A stretch of DNA of 64,000 nt, taken from the NCBI GenBank assembly GCA_902584635.1, contig CACIAQ010000005.1, positions 1 through 64,000 of the forward strand, read 5' to 3'. This stretch comes from an uncultured Alphaproteobacteria bacterium (lineage in GTDB: Bacteria; Pseudomonadota; Alphaproteobacteria; Rhodobacterales; Rhodobacteraceae). Under the pieces are notes generated by a model. It did not search any database, was not told the DNA's origin, and was given only the letters and a program-made list of their open reading frames with translations. The position numbers and the translations under genes were made by a program. Below, in pieces: positions 25,103-35,471 of this stretch; within the stretch, counting starts at the first letter, position 1, and each line of letters opens with the position of its first letter.

Positions 25103-25930
25103 CTAATCAATTTTTCCCCACTCTGCCCAGGAACCATCATATAATGAAATTTTTGAACAGCCAATTTCGTCTAACGCCAAATATAATACCGCTGCGGTTA
25201 CCCCTGACCCGCACGTTGTAATAATATAATTATTAAAATTGAAACCCTTTTTAGAAAAAATATCTAAGATGTCTTTCTTTTTTTTAAACGTAAAATCTTC
25301 ATTCAGTAAAGTTTCATAAGGAACATTTATTGAATTTTCTATTGATCCAGATCGCAAACCACTTCTCGGTTCAGGCGCCGTTCCCATAAAACGCCCCTCA
25401 GAGCGCGCATCAATTATCGAACAATGATTTAATTTAGTTGCCCTCAGAACATCATCCCTATCAACTACTATACTCTTATCTTCATAGATCGTCAGGTGTC
25501 TAATTTCTTTTTCGGTTATATCAGCAGTAGTCGATCTATTTTCTTTAACCCACTTTGGAAATCCTCCATCAAGTACAACTACATCAGAGTATCCAAACAC
25601 TTTAAACATCCACCACAGTCGAGCAGCAGACCTCATTCCTAATCCATCGTATATGACGACTTTATATCCATCGCCTATACCGAGTTTCCGGACAGTGGAA
25701 TTGAACATCTCCGAGGGTGGCAGCATGTGAGGTAAGTCACTGTCGTTATCTTTTATTTTGTCAATATCAAAGAAAGATGCCCCCGGAATGTGACATTCTA
25801 AAAATTCTTGTTCTGCGTTTCGCTTCTCTTGTGGAAAATACCAGCTAGAATCTATTATTCTTATATCAGGAGCCTTTAAATGTTCTTCCAGCCAATCTGT
25901 AGAAACTATATTTTTGAAATCATCTTTCAT
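25103..25930 (-). CDS. sseA: 3-mercaptopyruvate sulfurtransferase
   Basis: Transfers sulfur from 3-mercaptopyruvate to a thiol acceptor or cyanide. The 275-residue protein has two rhodanese domains (about 1-135 and 150-275). The catalytic Cys240 lies in CGSGVTA, the loop that marks mercaptopyruvate sulfurtransferase, whereas thiosulfate rhodaneses usually have CRKGVTA. It starts 7 bases after smc ends. Confidence 0.92.
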   Translation of the reverse strand: MKDDFKNIVSTDWLEEHLKAPDIRIIDSSWYFPQEKRNAEQEFLECHIPGASFFDIDKIKDNDSDLPHMLPPSEMFNSTVRKLGIGDGYKVVIYDGLGMRSAARLWWMFKVFGYSDVVVLDGGFPKWVKENRSTTADITEKEIRHLTIYEDKSIVVDRDDVLRATKLNHCSIIDARSEGRFMGTAPEPRSGLRSGSIENSINVPYETLLNEDFTFKKKKDILDIFSKKGFNFNNYIITTCGSGVTAAVLYLALDEIGCSKISLYDGSWAEWGKID

Positions 25931-25937
25931 AAAAACC

Positions 25938-28900
25938 TCAGTTAATTAACTCTTCTGCGCGAGTGAGATCGACCCCAACTAATTGGCTTACCCCTGGTTC
26001 CATCATGGTAACACCAAACAATCTATCCATTCTAGTAATAGTTATTATGTTATGAGTAATTACAATAAATCTTGTTTCAGTTTCGTTAATCATAAAGTCG
26101 AGAATATCACAGTATTTTTCAATGTTTGCATCATCCAAAGGCGCATCAACCTCATCCATTAGGCATATGGGACTTGGGTTTGATAGAAATACCGCAAAAA
26201 TCAACGCTAGAGCTGTAAGTGTTTGTTCACCTCCTGACAGGAGTGAAATTGTCGTAACTTTTTTTCCTGGTGGTTGACACATTATTTCTAAACCCGCCTC
26301 TAGTGGATCTGTGCTATCTACCAATGCGAGCTCTGCCTTTCCACCTTGAAAGAGTCTAGTGAAAAGCGTTTGAAACGTTTTATTCACTTCAGTAAAGGCC
26401 TCAGTCAATTTCTGTCTGCCATCCTTATTGATACTTCTTACCGCCGTGTTTAACTTCTCAATTGCTTGAACTATATCGTTTTTCTCAGTTAGGATTGTTT
26501 CGAGCTCATCTCTAATCTCTTTTGCGTCTTGCTCAGCTCGTAGGTTAACAGACCCAAGATTATCTCTAAATCTGATCTGTCTTTCTAATCTCGTCTCTAT
26601 TTCTGCTTGAGAAAAATCCTTGATTTGATTATTTGAAAACTCATCCTGAAATTTATAAAAATTTACATTATATTCGTTATTTATTCTACTATCCAACTCA
26701 GCAATATTATCAGCCAAACCCTCTTTTTTTGTGGTTAATCTTACTTGATTTTCTTTCTCTAATCCAAGCTCTGTTATGAGTTCCTTATTTCTGGATTGTA
26801 ACTTTCTTAGATTACCTTCTGATGAAGCTAACGTATCCCGAGCGTCCACAAGCTCTTTACTAGTAACTTCCATTTTTCTATCAATAACCTCTTTACTATT
26901 TTCTAGATCTCCTGGACGTGATGAGGTTTTTTCAATCTCCAACTTTAGACTCTCTATTCTTGCTTGAATACTTGATTTTCTTTCAATAGCAATTTCTGAC
27001 TGAGCCTTCCATTTTGATCGATTGATCTCGATTTCTTCTTTTCTTTCTCCTAAAGAGTTTTTATCGCCAGTAAGTTTATCAAAATTTGCCCTTTCATCTC
27101 TTAACTCTTCTCTTTGTTTATCCAATTCCTCTAAACTACTAATGAGTAATTGGTGCTCATTGTTATCAGAATCTGGGTCAACGGGATCCCTTTTTTCACT
27201 ATCACGCTCCTGATATTTTTTGAGTTGGGCAGTCTCTTCCTCGATTTTCTTCTCCAGTGAAATGATATTGTCGCTAGCGATAGCTCGCTGGTTCTTATGT
27301 CGTGCAATTTCACCTTCCAAGGCCTGAAGATCAGACGCTCCTTTAGATATATTCAATCTTTCTGCTTCTAAGTTTCCGAGTGAAGACGCTTTTTTTTCCA
27401 GTACTGTCTTTTTATTTTGAAAAGAATCTAATTGGGACTCTATTTCTTTAAGGCTGTCTTGTATATCGACCACTTTTTTTTGATTCCTCACCTTTAATGC
27501 ATTTTTTGAGATTTCACCTGTTGAATATCTTAAAAACCCATCCCATCGCCATAAATCCCCCTCTTTTGTAATAAGCTGTTGACCAGGAAGAAGCATTTTA
27601 CTGAGTTTATCTCCTTCTTCGGTTGAAGAGACTATCCCAACATGCTCAAAGAGATAATTTAAAACATCGGGACCCTTAATACGCGAAGATAAATTTTCTA
27701 AATCAGAAAAGTTCTTTTTTATTTTATTACCGATTTTATCAACAACATTTTGCCAACCAGATATTTTTCTTTTTGTTATTTCTGGGTATTCTAACTCTGA
27801 AAAGAATAGTGCATCTAGACAACGTTCAAATCCATTTTCAATTTCTAGTTTATCAAAAACAGTTTTTTGATCGCTATTTTTACTTAGAAGACCTTTTGAT
27901 ACCTCGAGCTCAGAAATATTTACAGCCTTTCTTGCATTGAGCCTATTGATTTCGTTATCAACGATTGCAATCTTCTCCTGATTTTTTTGAAAATCTTTTT
28001 CTTTTTGAGAGAAATTATTGGCGTCAATTTGGTATGTAGAGTTAAGGTTATCTTGCTCCTTCATAAGGTCTTCAAGTTTCTTTATTTCATGTTGTTCAGC
28101 ACTCTTTAATTTTTCTAATGCGTCATTTAGCTTTTCGACATTTCTATTTAAGTCTAGAAGAGTAGATGAACGTTCTTCTTTTCTTTTTTCATTAAGAATT
28201 TTTTCAGCTCTCAACTCATTCAATTTATCTCTTAATAAATTATAGCTCTCGTCTACTGCTTGCATCCGTTCGTTGTTTTGTTTTATTGCTTTCTTTTCAT
28301 TCTCAATTTTTTCATCAATTTCATGCAGTTTTTCGTCTACTTCCCGTAATAGGTTGTTTTGATCTACCATATTACTCTCTGCATCTGCCATCAACTGATC
28401 TTCTCTTCGCAAATCAGCTTCGCTTTGAGTCAATTGACTTTGTAATTCGTTAGCTTTTCTCTCTGATAAGTTTATTTCATTCAACACAACTTGTCGTTCT
28501 AATAGAGTATTTTGGTGGGTTTCTGATTTTTCCTCGACATCTAATTTTTGTTTTGAGATATTTCCATTTTCAATATCGATTTTTTTTTCAAGTTCACGGT
28601 CTTCAGTCTCTAGACGGGACAGTATTTTCAAATTTTCAGTATAAGATGTATCTACAGAGTTAATATCGGATCTCAAACTTAAATACTGTTTTAGTAACAA
28701 CAGGCCTTTAAGTGTTCTAATTTCTTTAGATAACTTTGCATACCTTTCAGCCTCTCGCGCTTGCTTTTCAATGGTTTTTAACTGTACCTCAAGTTGAGAA
28801 ATTAAATCTTGAAGTCTGTCAAGATTTCTCTCCGCTCCGTTAAGTTTTAATTGGGCTTCATGACGACGATGGTAAAGCCCTGAAATTCCAGCTGCCTCTT

Positions 28901-29393
28901 CTAAAATCTTTTTTCGGTCTTTAGGCTTCATGTTCAAAAGCTCTGCAATTTGCCCCTGTTTAATGAGGCTAGAAGAATTAGACCCTGATGAAAAATCTGC
29001 AAATAGGGTCTGTATATCACGTGCTCTCACTTCTTTCCCATTGAGTCGGTAGGATGAACCTATTTCTCTTGTAATCTTTCTCGATATCTCAATTTCTTTG
29101 TGTCGGTTGAATTCACTAGCAGCTTTTTGCTCGGAGTTATCAATTTCTAAGGTGACTTCAGCGAAGTTCCTTGGGCTTCTTCCTTCTACGCCGGCAAAGA
29201 TCACGTCTTCCATTCCAGATGCCCTCATTGAAGATGGTCTACTCTCACCCATCAACCATTGGAATGCATCTATAATATTCGATTTTCCACAACCGTTAGG
29301 CCCTACTATTCCTGTGAGCCCTGGCAATATTTCCACCTCGGTAGAATCTACAAAGCTCTTGAAGCCTAGAAGTCGAAGTTTTGTAATATCCAA
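25938..29393 (-). CDS. smc: Chromosome segregation protein SMC
   Basis: ATPase of the SMC-ScpAB condensin that organises and segregates the chromosome. The 1,151-residue protein has Walker A GPNGCGKS (31-38), two long coiled-coil arms, a globular hinge (roughly residues 500-640), and a C-terminal head with the signature LLSGGEQTLTALAL and Walker B ICLMDEVDAPLDD. ScpA and ScpB are not in the window. It is the first gene of a minus-strand run with sseA, a GNAT gene and an aminotransferase. The 138-base gap to the divergent FMN reductase gene would hold both promoters. Confidence 0.96.
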   Translation of the reverse strand: MDITKLRLLGFKSFVDSTEVEILPGLTGIVGPNGCGKSNIIDAFQWLMGESRPSSMRASGMEDVIFAGVEGRSPRNFAEVTLEIDNSEQKAASEFNRHKEIEISRKITREIGSSYRLNGKEVRARDIQTLFADFSSGSNSSSLIKQGQIAELLNMKPKDRKKILEEAAGISGLYHRRHEAQLKLNGAERNLDRLQDLISQLEVQLKTIEKQAREAERYAKLSKEIRTLKGLLLLKQYLSLRSDINSVDTSYTENLKILSRLETEDRELEKKIDIENGNISKQKLDVEEKSETHQNTLLERQVVLNEINLSERKANELQSQLTQSEADLRREDQLMADAESNMVDQNNLLREVDEKLHEIDEKIENEKKAIKQNNERMQAVDESYNLLRDKLNELRAEKILNEKRKEERSSTLLDLNRNVEKLNDALEKLKSAEQHEIKKLEDLMKEQDNLNSTYQIDANNFSQKEKDFQKNQEKIAIVDNEINRLNARKAVNISELEVSKGLLSKNSDQKTVFDKLEIENGFERCLDALFFSELEYPEITKRKISGWQNVVDKIGNKIKKNFSDLENLSSRIKGPDVLNYLFEHVGIVSSTEEGDKLSKMLLPGQQLITKEGDLWRWDGFLRYSTGEISKNALKVRNQKKVVDIQDSLKEIESQLDSFQNKKTVLEKKASSLGNLEAERLNISKGASDLQALEGEIARHKNQRAIASDNIISLEKKIEEETAQLKKYQERDSEKRDPVDPDSDNNEHQLLISSLEELDKQREELRDERANFDKLTGDKNSLGERKEEIEINRSKWKAQSEIAIERKSSIQARIESLKLEIEKTSSRPGDLENSKEVIDRKMEVTSKELVDARDTLASSEGNLRKLQSRNKELITELGLEKENQVRLTTKKEGLADNIAELDSRINNEYNVNFYKFQDEFSNNQIKDFSQAEIETRLERQIRFRDNLGSVNLRAEQDAKEIRDELETILTEKNDIVQAIEKLNTAVRSINKDGRQKLTEAFTEVNKTFQTLFTRLFQGGKAELALVDSTDPLEAGLEIMCQPPGKKVTTISLLSGGEQTLTALALIFAVFLSNPSPICLMDEVDAPLDDANIEKYCDILDFMINETETRFIVITHNIITITRMDRLFGVTMMEPGVSQLVGVDLTRAEELIN

Positions 29394-29531
29394 AAAAACT
29401 CTTCCTTTTTATTTGAAAAAATTGATTATCAAACTTATAACCTTCAGTTATAAATAAATCACTATAAAAAATACAACCCAATACTTGTAACACTACTGCA
29501 AGACTCACATTCAAAGTAGCCGGAAAATAAC

Positions 29532-30089
29532 ATGATAAAATCTACGATAATAGTTGGGCTTTCTGGCTCACTCAGAAAAGCGTCCTCAAACACGAAACTG
29601 CTAAAATATATAGACAAAAAAATTAGATCAAAAGATGGTGATATGCATTTTTCATTCGGTAATATTAATCTTCCCCTTTACAACGACGATTTGGAAAAGG
29701 AAGCTGGTATTCCAGAGACTGTTATAAAACTTGGAGATACTCTTAGCCGGGCCTCAGGAATAATCATATCAACACCAGAATACAATAAAGGTATTTCTGG
29801 TGCGTTAAAAAATTCCTTTGATTGGATGTCTAGATTAAAGCCTAATCCGTTTACGTCAAAAACCATAGCTATAGTTTCTGCTACCGATGGCCGGTCTGGT
29901 GGAGAAAGAAGTCAATACATGCTAAGAATGTGCCTAACTCCCTTTGACTGCAAAATCATACAGACTCCTGAAGTTTTAATTGGTCATTCAAGCAGAGCCT
30001 TTAATAAGGCTGGAGACCTTACTGATGAAAAATCTAATGAGTTGCTAGATAAATTGTTAGAAAAATTTCTTGCACAATCCTCAATATAA
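29532..30089 (+). CDS. NAD(P)H-dependent FMN reductase (flavodoxin-fold)
   Basis: A 185-residue flavodoxin-like protein of the NADPH-dependent FMN reductase family. The phosphate-binding loop GLSGSLRKASSN is at residues 9-20, and the second signature STPEYNKGISGALKNSFDW lies near 77-95. Such enzymes reduce free flavin, quinones, azo compounds or chromate; the physiological partner is unknown. The MaoC-type hydratase gene follows after 5 bases. Confidence 0.9.
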   Translation: MIKSTIIVGLSGSLRKASSNTKLLKYIDKKIRSKDGDMHFSFGNINLPLYNDDLEKEAGIPETVIKLGDTLSRASGIIISTPEYNKGISGALKNSFDWMSRLKPNPFTSKTIAIVSATDGRSGGERSQYMLRMCLTPFDCKIIQTPEVLIGHSSRAFNKAGDLTDEKSNELLDKLLEKFLAQSSI

Positions 30090-30094
30090 AGCTT

Positions 30095-30961
30095 ATGGAA
30101 TGCCGAAAGGCAATCTCATTTTGGTCAAATAAAATGCTCACACAAGAAGATATTAGAAAAAATTTAGAAAAACAAAAAGTAATTAAAGATAAAGTTGATA
30201 TAGCGAGATCACGCGTTGCTAAGGACTTTTTCCAAGTAAATAAACTTGAATTAAAGTCAGGCGACCCGCTACCTAAATACTGGCATTGGTTTTTCTGTTG
30301 GGAAACTGCTGAAGATACGCTTCTTGGGTTAGATGGCCACATTAAGCCAGGAAACAACATAATTCCAGATACTGGATTTCCTAGAAGAATGTGGGGAGGA
30401 AGTGAAATAAACTTTTTTGAGCCACTATTGATCGGAATGGAAATAACAAGGGTTATTACGCTTGAAAGTATAAATTACAAAAAAGGTAATTCAGGTGACT
30501 TCTGTGTAATTGAAATAAAAAATGAATTGAAAAATAACGATACGACACTTCTGATCGAACGGCAAAGCCTCATATATCTTCCCGTCCGTATTGGATTTGA
30601 TCAGAGGGTGCACAAGCCGCACAGCAAACCTTCTAAAGATTGTTTGAAAAGGAAGTATACAGAAAATCAACTTTTTAAATATTCTGCATTAACCATGAAT
30701 AGTCATAGAATTCACTATGATCTGGATTATTGCAAAACTGTTGAATACTACCCTTCACTAGTCGTTCATGGCCCCTTACTAGCTCAGAATTTAATTGATG
30801 CTGCGGATCAAAGGTTTGAGGGAAGGTTACAATTTTTTAAATATAGAGCACTAAATCCAATCTTTGTCTCCGATGAATTTTCCATAAACACTTCAAATAC
30901 TGGAGAGTTTTGGATTGCCGATAAGTCTGGGGTTTTGTCTATGTCAGCGGTGGCATCATAA
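30095..30961 (+). CDS. MaoC/HTD2-type hydratase, mesaconyl-C4-CoA or 3-methylfumaryl-CoA hydratase-like
   Basis: A double hot-dog hydratase-fold protein of 288 residues, or 275 if it starts at the ATG at 30134. Family members usually begin with MLTxEDI, which matches the second methionine, so 30134 is attractive; no Shine-Dalgarno sequence decides it. Recognisable blocks are KYWHWFFC, GFPRRMWGGSEI and the C-terminal HRIHYDLDYC and LVVHGPLLAQNL, placing it in the HTD2 group of acyl-thioester dehydratases. The substrate is not known. It is distinct from the mesaconyl-CoA hydratase at 58875. It abuts the EamA gene downstream (stop and TTG start adjacent). Confidence 0.75.
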   Translation: MECRKAISFWSNKMLTQEDIRKNLEKQKVIKDKVDIARSRVAKDFFQVNKLELKSGDPLPKYWHWFFCWETAEDTLLGLDGHIKPGNNIIPDTGFPRRMWGGSEINFFEPLLIGMEITRVITLESINYKKGNSGDFCVIEIKNELKNNDTTLLIERQSLIYLPVRIGFDQRVHKPHSKPSKDCLKRKYTENQLFKYSALTMNSHRIHYDLDYCKTVEYYPSLVVHGPLLAQNLIDAADQRFEGRLQFFKYRALNPIFVSDEFSINTSNTGEFWIADKSGVLSMSAVAS

Positions 30962-31837
30962 TTGACCAGTCAGAACGTTAGATTAGGCATTGCTCTCATG
31001 CTTATTGCTACTCTAGTTTTTGCTACACAAGATGGCCTCTCAAGATATCTCGCTGAAAAATACTCTGTTACATTGACGATTATACTAAGATTTTGGGCAT
31101 TAGCTGCAGGAATTTCGTTATACTTTTTTTTATTTAAAAAATCGCGCATCCTTATATTTAGCAAAAGACCACTCTTGCAGATTTTAAGAAGTAGTATTTT
31201 AGTAGCCGAAATATTTGTTACCGTATACTCCTTCACTATTGTGGGCTTAGTTGCTACATCAGCAATATTTTCAAGCTATCCTTTATTGGTCTTAATCTTC
31301 TCATTCTTTATTTTAAAAGAAGAGTTTACAAATTTAAAATTTGCTATAGTGCTTGTAGGATTTTTAGGGGTATTAATCATAGTCAAACCCGGTGGTCATG
31401 TATTTCAAATGCACTCAGTTATTCCATTCATTGGAGCGGTCTTATTTGCCCTTTATGGAGTTTTAACAAGGATGGCAAGTTTTAGTGACAGTAGTTATAC
31501 AAGTTTAATTTGGACAGGATTGATTGGAGCTTTCTTCTCAACACTTATAGCTCCATTTTATATTATACCTATTGAAAAATCAGATATTCTCTTAATGTCA
31601 ATATTATGTATTTTGGGCATCGTTGGTCATTTCGTACTTATTAAAGCATTCGAGTTCGCTGAAGCAGCCGTTATACAACCATTTGCCTATTTCCATTTGG
31701 TCTTCGCTGGAATTATTGGAGTTCTAATATTTAATGAGAGTATAACATGGCCTATCATACTAGGCACTTCGATAGTTATATTTGCAGGTATTTTCTCTTA
31801 CTTACTCGACAACATTGCCAAAAACCTAAATAACTGA
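30962..31837 (+). CDS. EamA/DMT-family permease (putative metabolite exporter)
   Basis: A 291-residue inner-membrane protein with about ten hydrophobic segments arranged as two EamA repeats (roughly 7-135 and 148-285), the layout of the drug/metabolite transporter superfamily. The start is TTG immediately after the stop of the hydratase gene, implying coupled translation. Substrates in this family range from amino acids to drugs and cannot be assigned. It is convergent with the lytic transglycosylase gene, with a 50-base gap. Confidence 0.88.
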   Translation: MTSQNVRLGIALMLIATLVFATQDGLSRYLAEKYSVTLTIILRFWALAAGISLYFFLFKKSRILIFSKRPLLQILRSSILVAEIFVTVYSFTIVGLVATSAIFSSYPLLVLIFSFFILKEEFTNLKFAIVLVGFLGVLIIVKPGGHVFQMHSVIPFIGAVLFALYGVLTRMASFSDSSYTSLIWTGLIGAFFSTLIAPFYIIPIEKSDILLMSILCILGIVGHFVLIKAFEFAEAAVIQPFAYFHLVFAGIIGVLIFNESITWPIILGTSIVIFAGIFSYLLDNIAKNLNN

Positions 31838-31887
31838 AAATTTTTCAAATAAAATAGCTGTTTGGTCAACTTGGTTTTTATTCAAAT

Positions 31888-33975
31888 TTAAAAACGATGG
31901 CCAAAATATTTTTTTGCCAAGTTTGGCTTTTCAACTGAACCGGAGATCTTACTATCGTAAATCCAAATTGCCTCCAATACACGCTTTACATAATTTCTTG
32001 TTTCTGGGTATGGTATCAATTCAATCCATACTAGGGGGTCAATACCCTTTTTTCTTGGATCTCCCATATTAGATAGCCATTTTTTCAAATTTGCAGGACC
32101 AGCATTATAAGCTGCTAATGTAAGAACTTTACTACCTTCATATCTTTTTAATAAATACTTCAAATAATATGACCCCAAGCGAATATTATAATTCTCATTA
32201 GTAATGAGCTTTGATTTTTGGTATTTAATTTTTAGTTTTCTAGCCACTTCTTTTGCCGTGTTGGGCATTAATTGCATTAAACCAAGTGCTCCCGTTCTAG
32301 ACTTTGCGGCTCTAAAAAACTCGCTTTCTTGCCTTATAACCGATAAAACCAATGACTTATCGACATTCTGGTCAAATGCAAAATCTTTACTGGTTGGGAA
32401 CAATTCGCTATGTAGGGGAGTTCCTTTTTCTGTTGACTTTTTCGCTACTGTCAGCGAACCCTTTATAAATCCAGATTCTTGAAGTATATGACAAAGCTTA
32501 TATCTTTCTTGCTCTGATAGTCCCTTGGCCAAATGTCCAAATATATAATCAGACAAAACCCCTCTTTCCGCGAAATATAGACTGGCAGCTACCTCGACTA
32601 GATCTTTTTGATTATTTATCTTAAAACCTTTACTATCTTTTTTTATTATGTAACGTGGACTAGGATTTATCTTCAATCGCTCGAGAGATAGCTGGCCATA
32701 GAAAGAGTAATCATAGTTCGCCGATATCTTAAAAAATTCCTGAGCACTCTCTTTGTCGCCCAATTGTACAAAGGTTTTTCCAAGCCAATAACCAATTCTA
32801 GCGCTAGCGATGTCAAATGAAATTATATCGTTGTGATAACCAATTTCATTTAAATAGTAAGATTTTTCTTCCCACTCTTTTATTAATGTAAAGAAATTTA
32901 AGAAATGTTTTTTCGCTAATTTAGGCTCATTGAAGAATTCTAACGCAATAAAACCTGCCAACCATTCAAGATAAAGAAAATCGCCTAGAGCGTTTGGATT
33001 GTCGGAAAAATTATATTTGGTGCTTGCTATTTCATAAGCTCTCTTAGCATATCCTCCTCTCAGCGCTCTGAGAGAGTAGATTTGCTTAATTCGAAGCCAT
33101 CTTTCATCTTCAATAATATCAAAATGCCTTGATGAGTTTTTCCTAATAAACTTTTGAGCCAAATCAAATTGGCCAGATCTCCTTAAAAGAGAAATGTAAT
33201 CATATGCCACCCCTACATCATTGAAGTCTCGGGATTTATACGTGAAATTTTTAGACAGTTTCGTTATTTTTTTATACTTTTTTACATTCTTTAAAATTTT
33301 CAATTCCTTTTCATCTAAAAAAATTGAAATTCTATCCAACTCATTTAGGTCAGATTTTTTCTTAAAGTGTTTAAATCGCTGTGTAGCCATCTCAGCTAAT
33401 TTACTTTTGTGATAGGTATTCAGATAGTTCCATTGTTTATCTGTCACTATTTGTCTTACAACTAGCTTTTCCAAAACCTCATTAAACAATTCAGCATGAG
33501 TATTTGCGTTTAGTATCTGCAAGAGAGCTATTGAGCCTTGGGCTGTCTGGGGAAGGCAGTCGTCTTCATATAGACGAGATGAAACCTTTTTTAGTTTTTT
33601 GCAATCTGCACCAACTTTGAAAAATGTTTGTATGTCTCTTCTCTTAACACTTTCGTCAATAGAGAGCTCTCCAAATTTTTTTAATAAGCGCCTTTGTGGC
33701 CAATGATCATAATATTTCAAAAACTCGGAATATTCCGAGAAACTTCCTTTACCCTCTCGTAATTTTAGCCATTTGATAAACAACTGCAAATTTTCATTAT
33801 TGGTATCTTTTATCTCATTTGTCGCCTCATCAAACATCCTTGCATCAGAATACTTAAGTGCTTCTACTAGAACTTCTACATGCGCTTTATTAACGTAATC
33901 TTTCAAATCCTCAGCCATGATCGCCTTAAAAAGAACAAGGATTGAAGTGAGAATTAGCAAAAACAGTTTTTTCAT
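31888..33975 (-). CDS. slt: Soluble lytic murein transglycosylase
   Basis: Periplasmic enzyme that cleaves the MurNAc-GlcNAc bond of peptidoglycan, forming 1,6-anhydro products. The frame opens at 34035, but the ATG at 33975 starts a clear signal peptide (MKKLFLLILTSILVLF, cleavage near MAED), so I use it; this gives 695 residues. A long alpha-helical superhelical region (about 30-500) precedes the SLT catalytic domain (about 535-655), with the catalytic Glu in RQESEF and the family motifs GALGLMQLMP and AAYNAGP. It is divergent from dapA. Confidence 0.92.
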   Translation of the reverse strand: MKKLFLLILTSILVLFKAIMAEDLKDYVNKAHVEVLVEALKYSDARMFDEATNEIKDTNNENLQLFIKWLKLREGKGSFSEYSEFLKYYDHWPQRRLLKKFGELSIDESVKRRDIQTFFKVGADCKKLKKVSSRLYEDDCLPQTAQGSIALLQILNANTHAELFNEVLEKLVVRQIVTDKQWNYLNTYHKSKLAEMATQRFKHFKKKSDLNELDRISIFLDEKELKILKNVKKYKKITKLSKNFTYKSRDFNDVGVAYDYISLLRRSGQFDLAQKFIRKNSSRHFDIIEDERWLRIKQIYSLRALRGGYAKRAYEIASTKYNFSDNPNALGDFLYLEWLAGFIALEFFNEPKLAKKHFLNFFTLIKEWEEKSYYLNEIGYHNDIISFDIASARIGYWLGKTFVQLGDKESAQEFFKISANYDYSFYGQLSLERLKINPSPRYIIKKDSKGFKINNQKDLVEVAASLYFAERGVLSDYIFGHLAKGLSEQERYKLCHILQESGFIKGSLTVAKKSTEKGTPLHSELFPTSKDFAFDQNVDKSLVLSVIRQESEFFRAAKSRTGALGLMQLMPNTAKEVARKLKIKYQKSKLITNENYNIRLGSYYLKYLLKRYEGSKVLTLAAYNAGPANLKKWLSNMGDPRKKGIDPLVWIELIPYPETRNYVKRVLEAIWIYDSKISGSVEKPNLAKKYFGHRF

Positions 33976-34121
33976 AATAAGGATTTTACCTATCTTGATT
34001 TGGTTATCTGAAAAAAAGCAGAATTGTAAACTCAAAGTTTCGGGAACTAGATTATGAATCTTGCGAATTTTTGTTTCCTATATATTATGTTACAATTGTA
34101 ATTATTGAAAAGGTTAAAATA

Positions 34122-35009
34122 ATGTTTAAAGGTTCCATCCCTGCGCTGATTACTCCGTTTAAAAATGGAGAGGTTGACTTTTCTGCACTTGAGAATTTAG
34201 TTGAGTGGCATATCAGTGAGGGTAGTTCTGCAATAGTGGCCGTTGGAACAACGGGTGAGTCTCCGACACTGAGTCATCAAGAACATAAGGAAGTTGTGAA
34301 AGCAATAATAAACTTCTCAGGAAAGAGGATACCAATAATAGCTGGTGCTGGATCCAATAGTACTGCCGAGTCTATAGAACTTATGGAATTTTCTGAAAAA
34401 GTAGGAGCTGATGCTGCGTTAGTAGTTACTCCATACTACAACAAACCAAACCAAAAAGGTCTTCTAAATCATTATACAAAACTGCATAATAACTCAAATT
34501 TGCCTATTATAATTTATAATATTCCGGGTCGATCAGTCATTGATATGAGCCCTGATACTATGGGTCAGTTATCTAAATTACCAAGAGTTATTGGGGTCAA
34601 AGATGCAACTGGTGATGTCTCTAGGGTTTCTGATACCAGAGAAACTTGTGGAACGGATTTTCTCCAATTATCTGGTGAAGATGCCACCGCGCTAGGGTTT
34701 AATGCTCATGGTGGTGTCGGTTGCATTTCGGTAATTGCAAATATTGCTCCAAAACTTTCAGCACTCTTTCAAGATGCGATGCTGGCTGGTAATTATAAAA
34801 AAGCACTTGAATATCAGGATAAACTACTACCCCTTCACCGTGCCGCCTTCGCAGAGCCAAGCCCAGCGCCGACTAAATACGCTCTAAGCCTGCTTAGCAA
34901 ATGTGAAAATGAAGTGAGAGCACCTCTTTGTACAATATCTACTGCGACAGAGAGCCAGATAAAATCAGCTATGCATACCGCAGGTTTAATCTCCGCTTCC
35001 GATGAGTAA
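34122..35009 (+). CDS. dapA: 4-hydroxy-tetrahydrodipicolinate synthase
   Basis: First committed step of lysine and diaminopimelate synthesis, condensing pyruvate with aspartate semialdehyde. The protein from the ATG at 34122 is 295 residues. The frame is open from 34071, but the family starts at [13 protein letters not shown], and a GAAAAGG ribosome-binding site lies about 9 bases before 34122. It contains [10 protein letters not shown], the proton-relay region [11 protein letters not shown] and the Schiff-base lysine in GVKDATGD. It overlaps smpB by 8 bases. Confidence 0.96.
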   Translation: MFKGSIPALITPFKNGEVDFSALENLVEWHISEGSSAIVAVGTTGESPTLSHQEHKEVVKAIINFSGKRIPIIAGAGSNSTAESIELMEFSEKVGADAALVVTPYYNKPNQKGLLNHYTKLHNNSNLPIIIYNIPGRSVIDMSPDTMGQLSKLPRVIGVKDATGDVSRVSDTRETCGTDFLQLSGEDATALGFNAHGGVGCISVIANIAPKLSALFQDAMLAGNYKKALEYQDKLLPLHRAAFAEPSPAPTKYALSLLSKCENEVRAPLCTISTATESQIKSAMHTAGLISASDE

Positions 35010-35469
35010 AAAAAAAGTATCCTCCAAATCACTAGCCGAAAATCGTAAAGCTAGATACAACTATGAGATTGGTGAGACACTTGAGTGCGGTCTGGTTTTG
35101 GTGGGTTCAGAAGTGAAGTCTCTGAGAGATAGTGGGGGTCTTATTGCTGAAAGTTATGCAAGTATCGAGGAAGGAGAGTTGTGGCTGATTAATTGTTATA
35201 TACCTCTCCATAGCAATTCAAAAACATTTGGTCATGAAGAAAGAAGAAGGCGCAAACTACTTATCAATAAAAAGCAACTGAAAAAACTGTGGGTAAATTT
35301 AAGTAGGGAAAGAATGACACTTATTCCGCTAAAACTTTACTTAAACGAAAAAGGAAAAGTTAAACTTTTAATTGGTATTGCCAAAGGAAAAAGAGTCGTC
35401 GACAAGAGACAAACCGAGAAAAAGAGAGATTGGCAAAGGGAAAAATCAAGACTATTGAAGCAAAGCTAG
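35002..35469 (+). CDS. smpB: SsrA-binding protein SmpB (trans-translation)
   Basis: Binds tmRNA and the stalled ribosome to start trans-translation. The 155-residue protein has the family stretches [26 protein letters not shown], seen at residues 18-43, and the basic C-terminal tail [16 protein letters not shown], which enters the mRNA channel. It overlaps dapA by 8 bases. The dapA-smpB pair is common in alphaproteobacteria. I saw no tmRNA (ssrA) gene in the window. Confidence 0.96.
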   Translation: MSKKKVSSKSLAENRKARYNYEIGETLECGLVLVGSEVKSLRDSGGLIAESYASIEEGELWLINCYIPLHSNSKTFGHEERRRRKLLINKKQLKKLWVNLSRERMTLIPLKLYLNEKGKVKLLIGIAKGKRVVDKRQTEKKRDWQREKSRLLKQS

Positions 35470-35471
35470 TG

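Noticed and set aside
29296-29514. Minus-strand frame of 72 codons upstream of smc
   Set aside because: It is a different-frame overlap with the smc N-terminus and has no start signal or recognisable motif.
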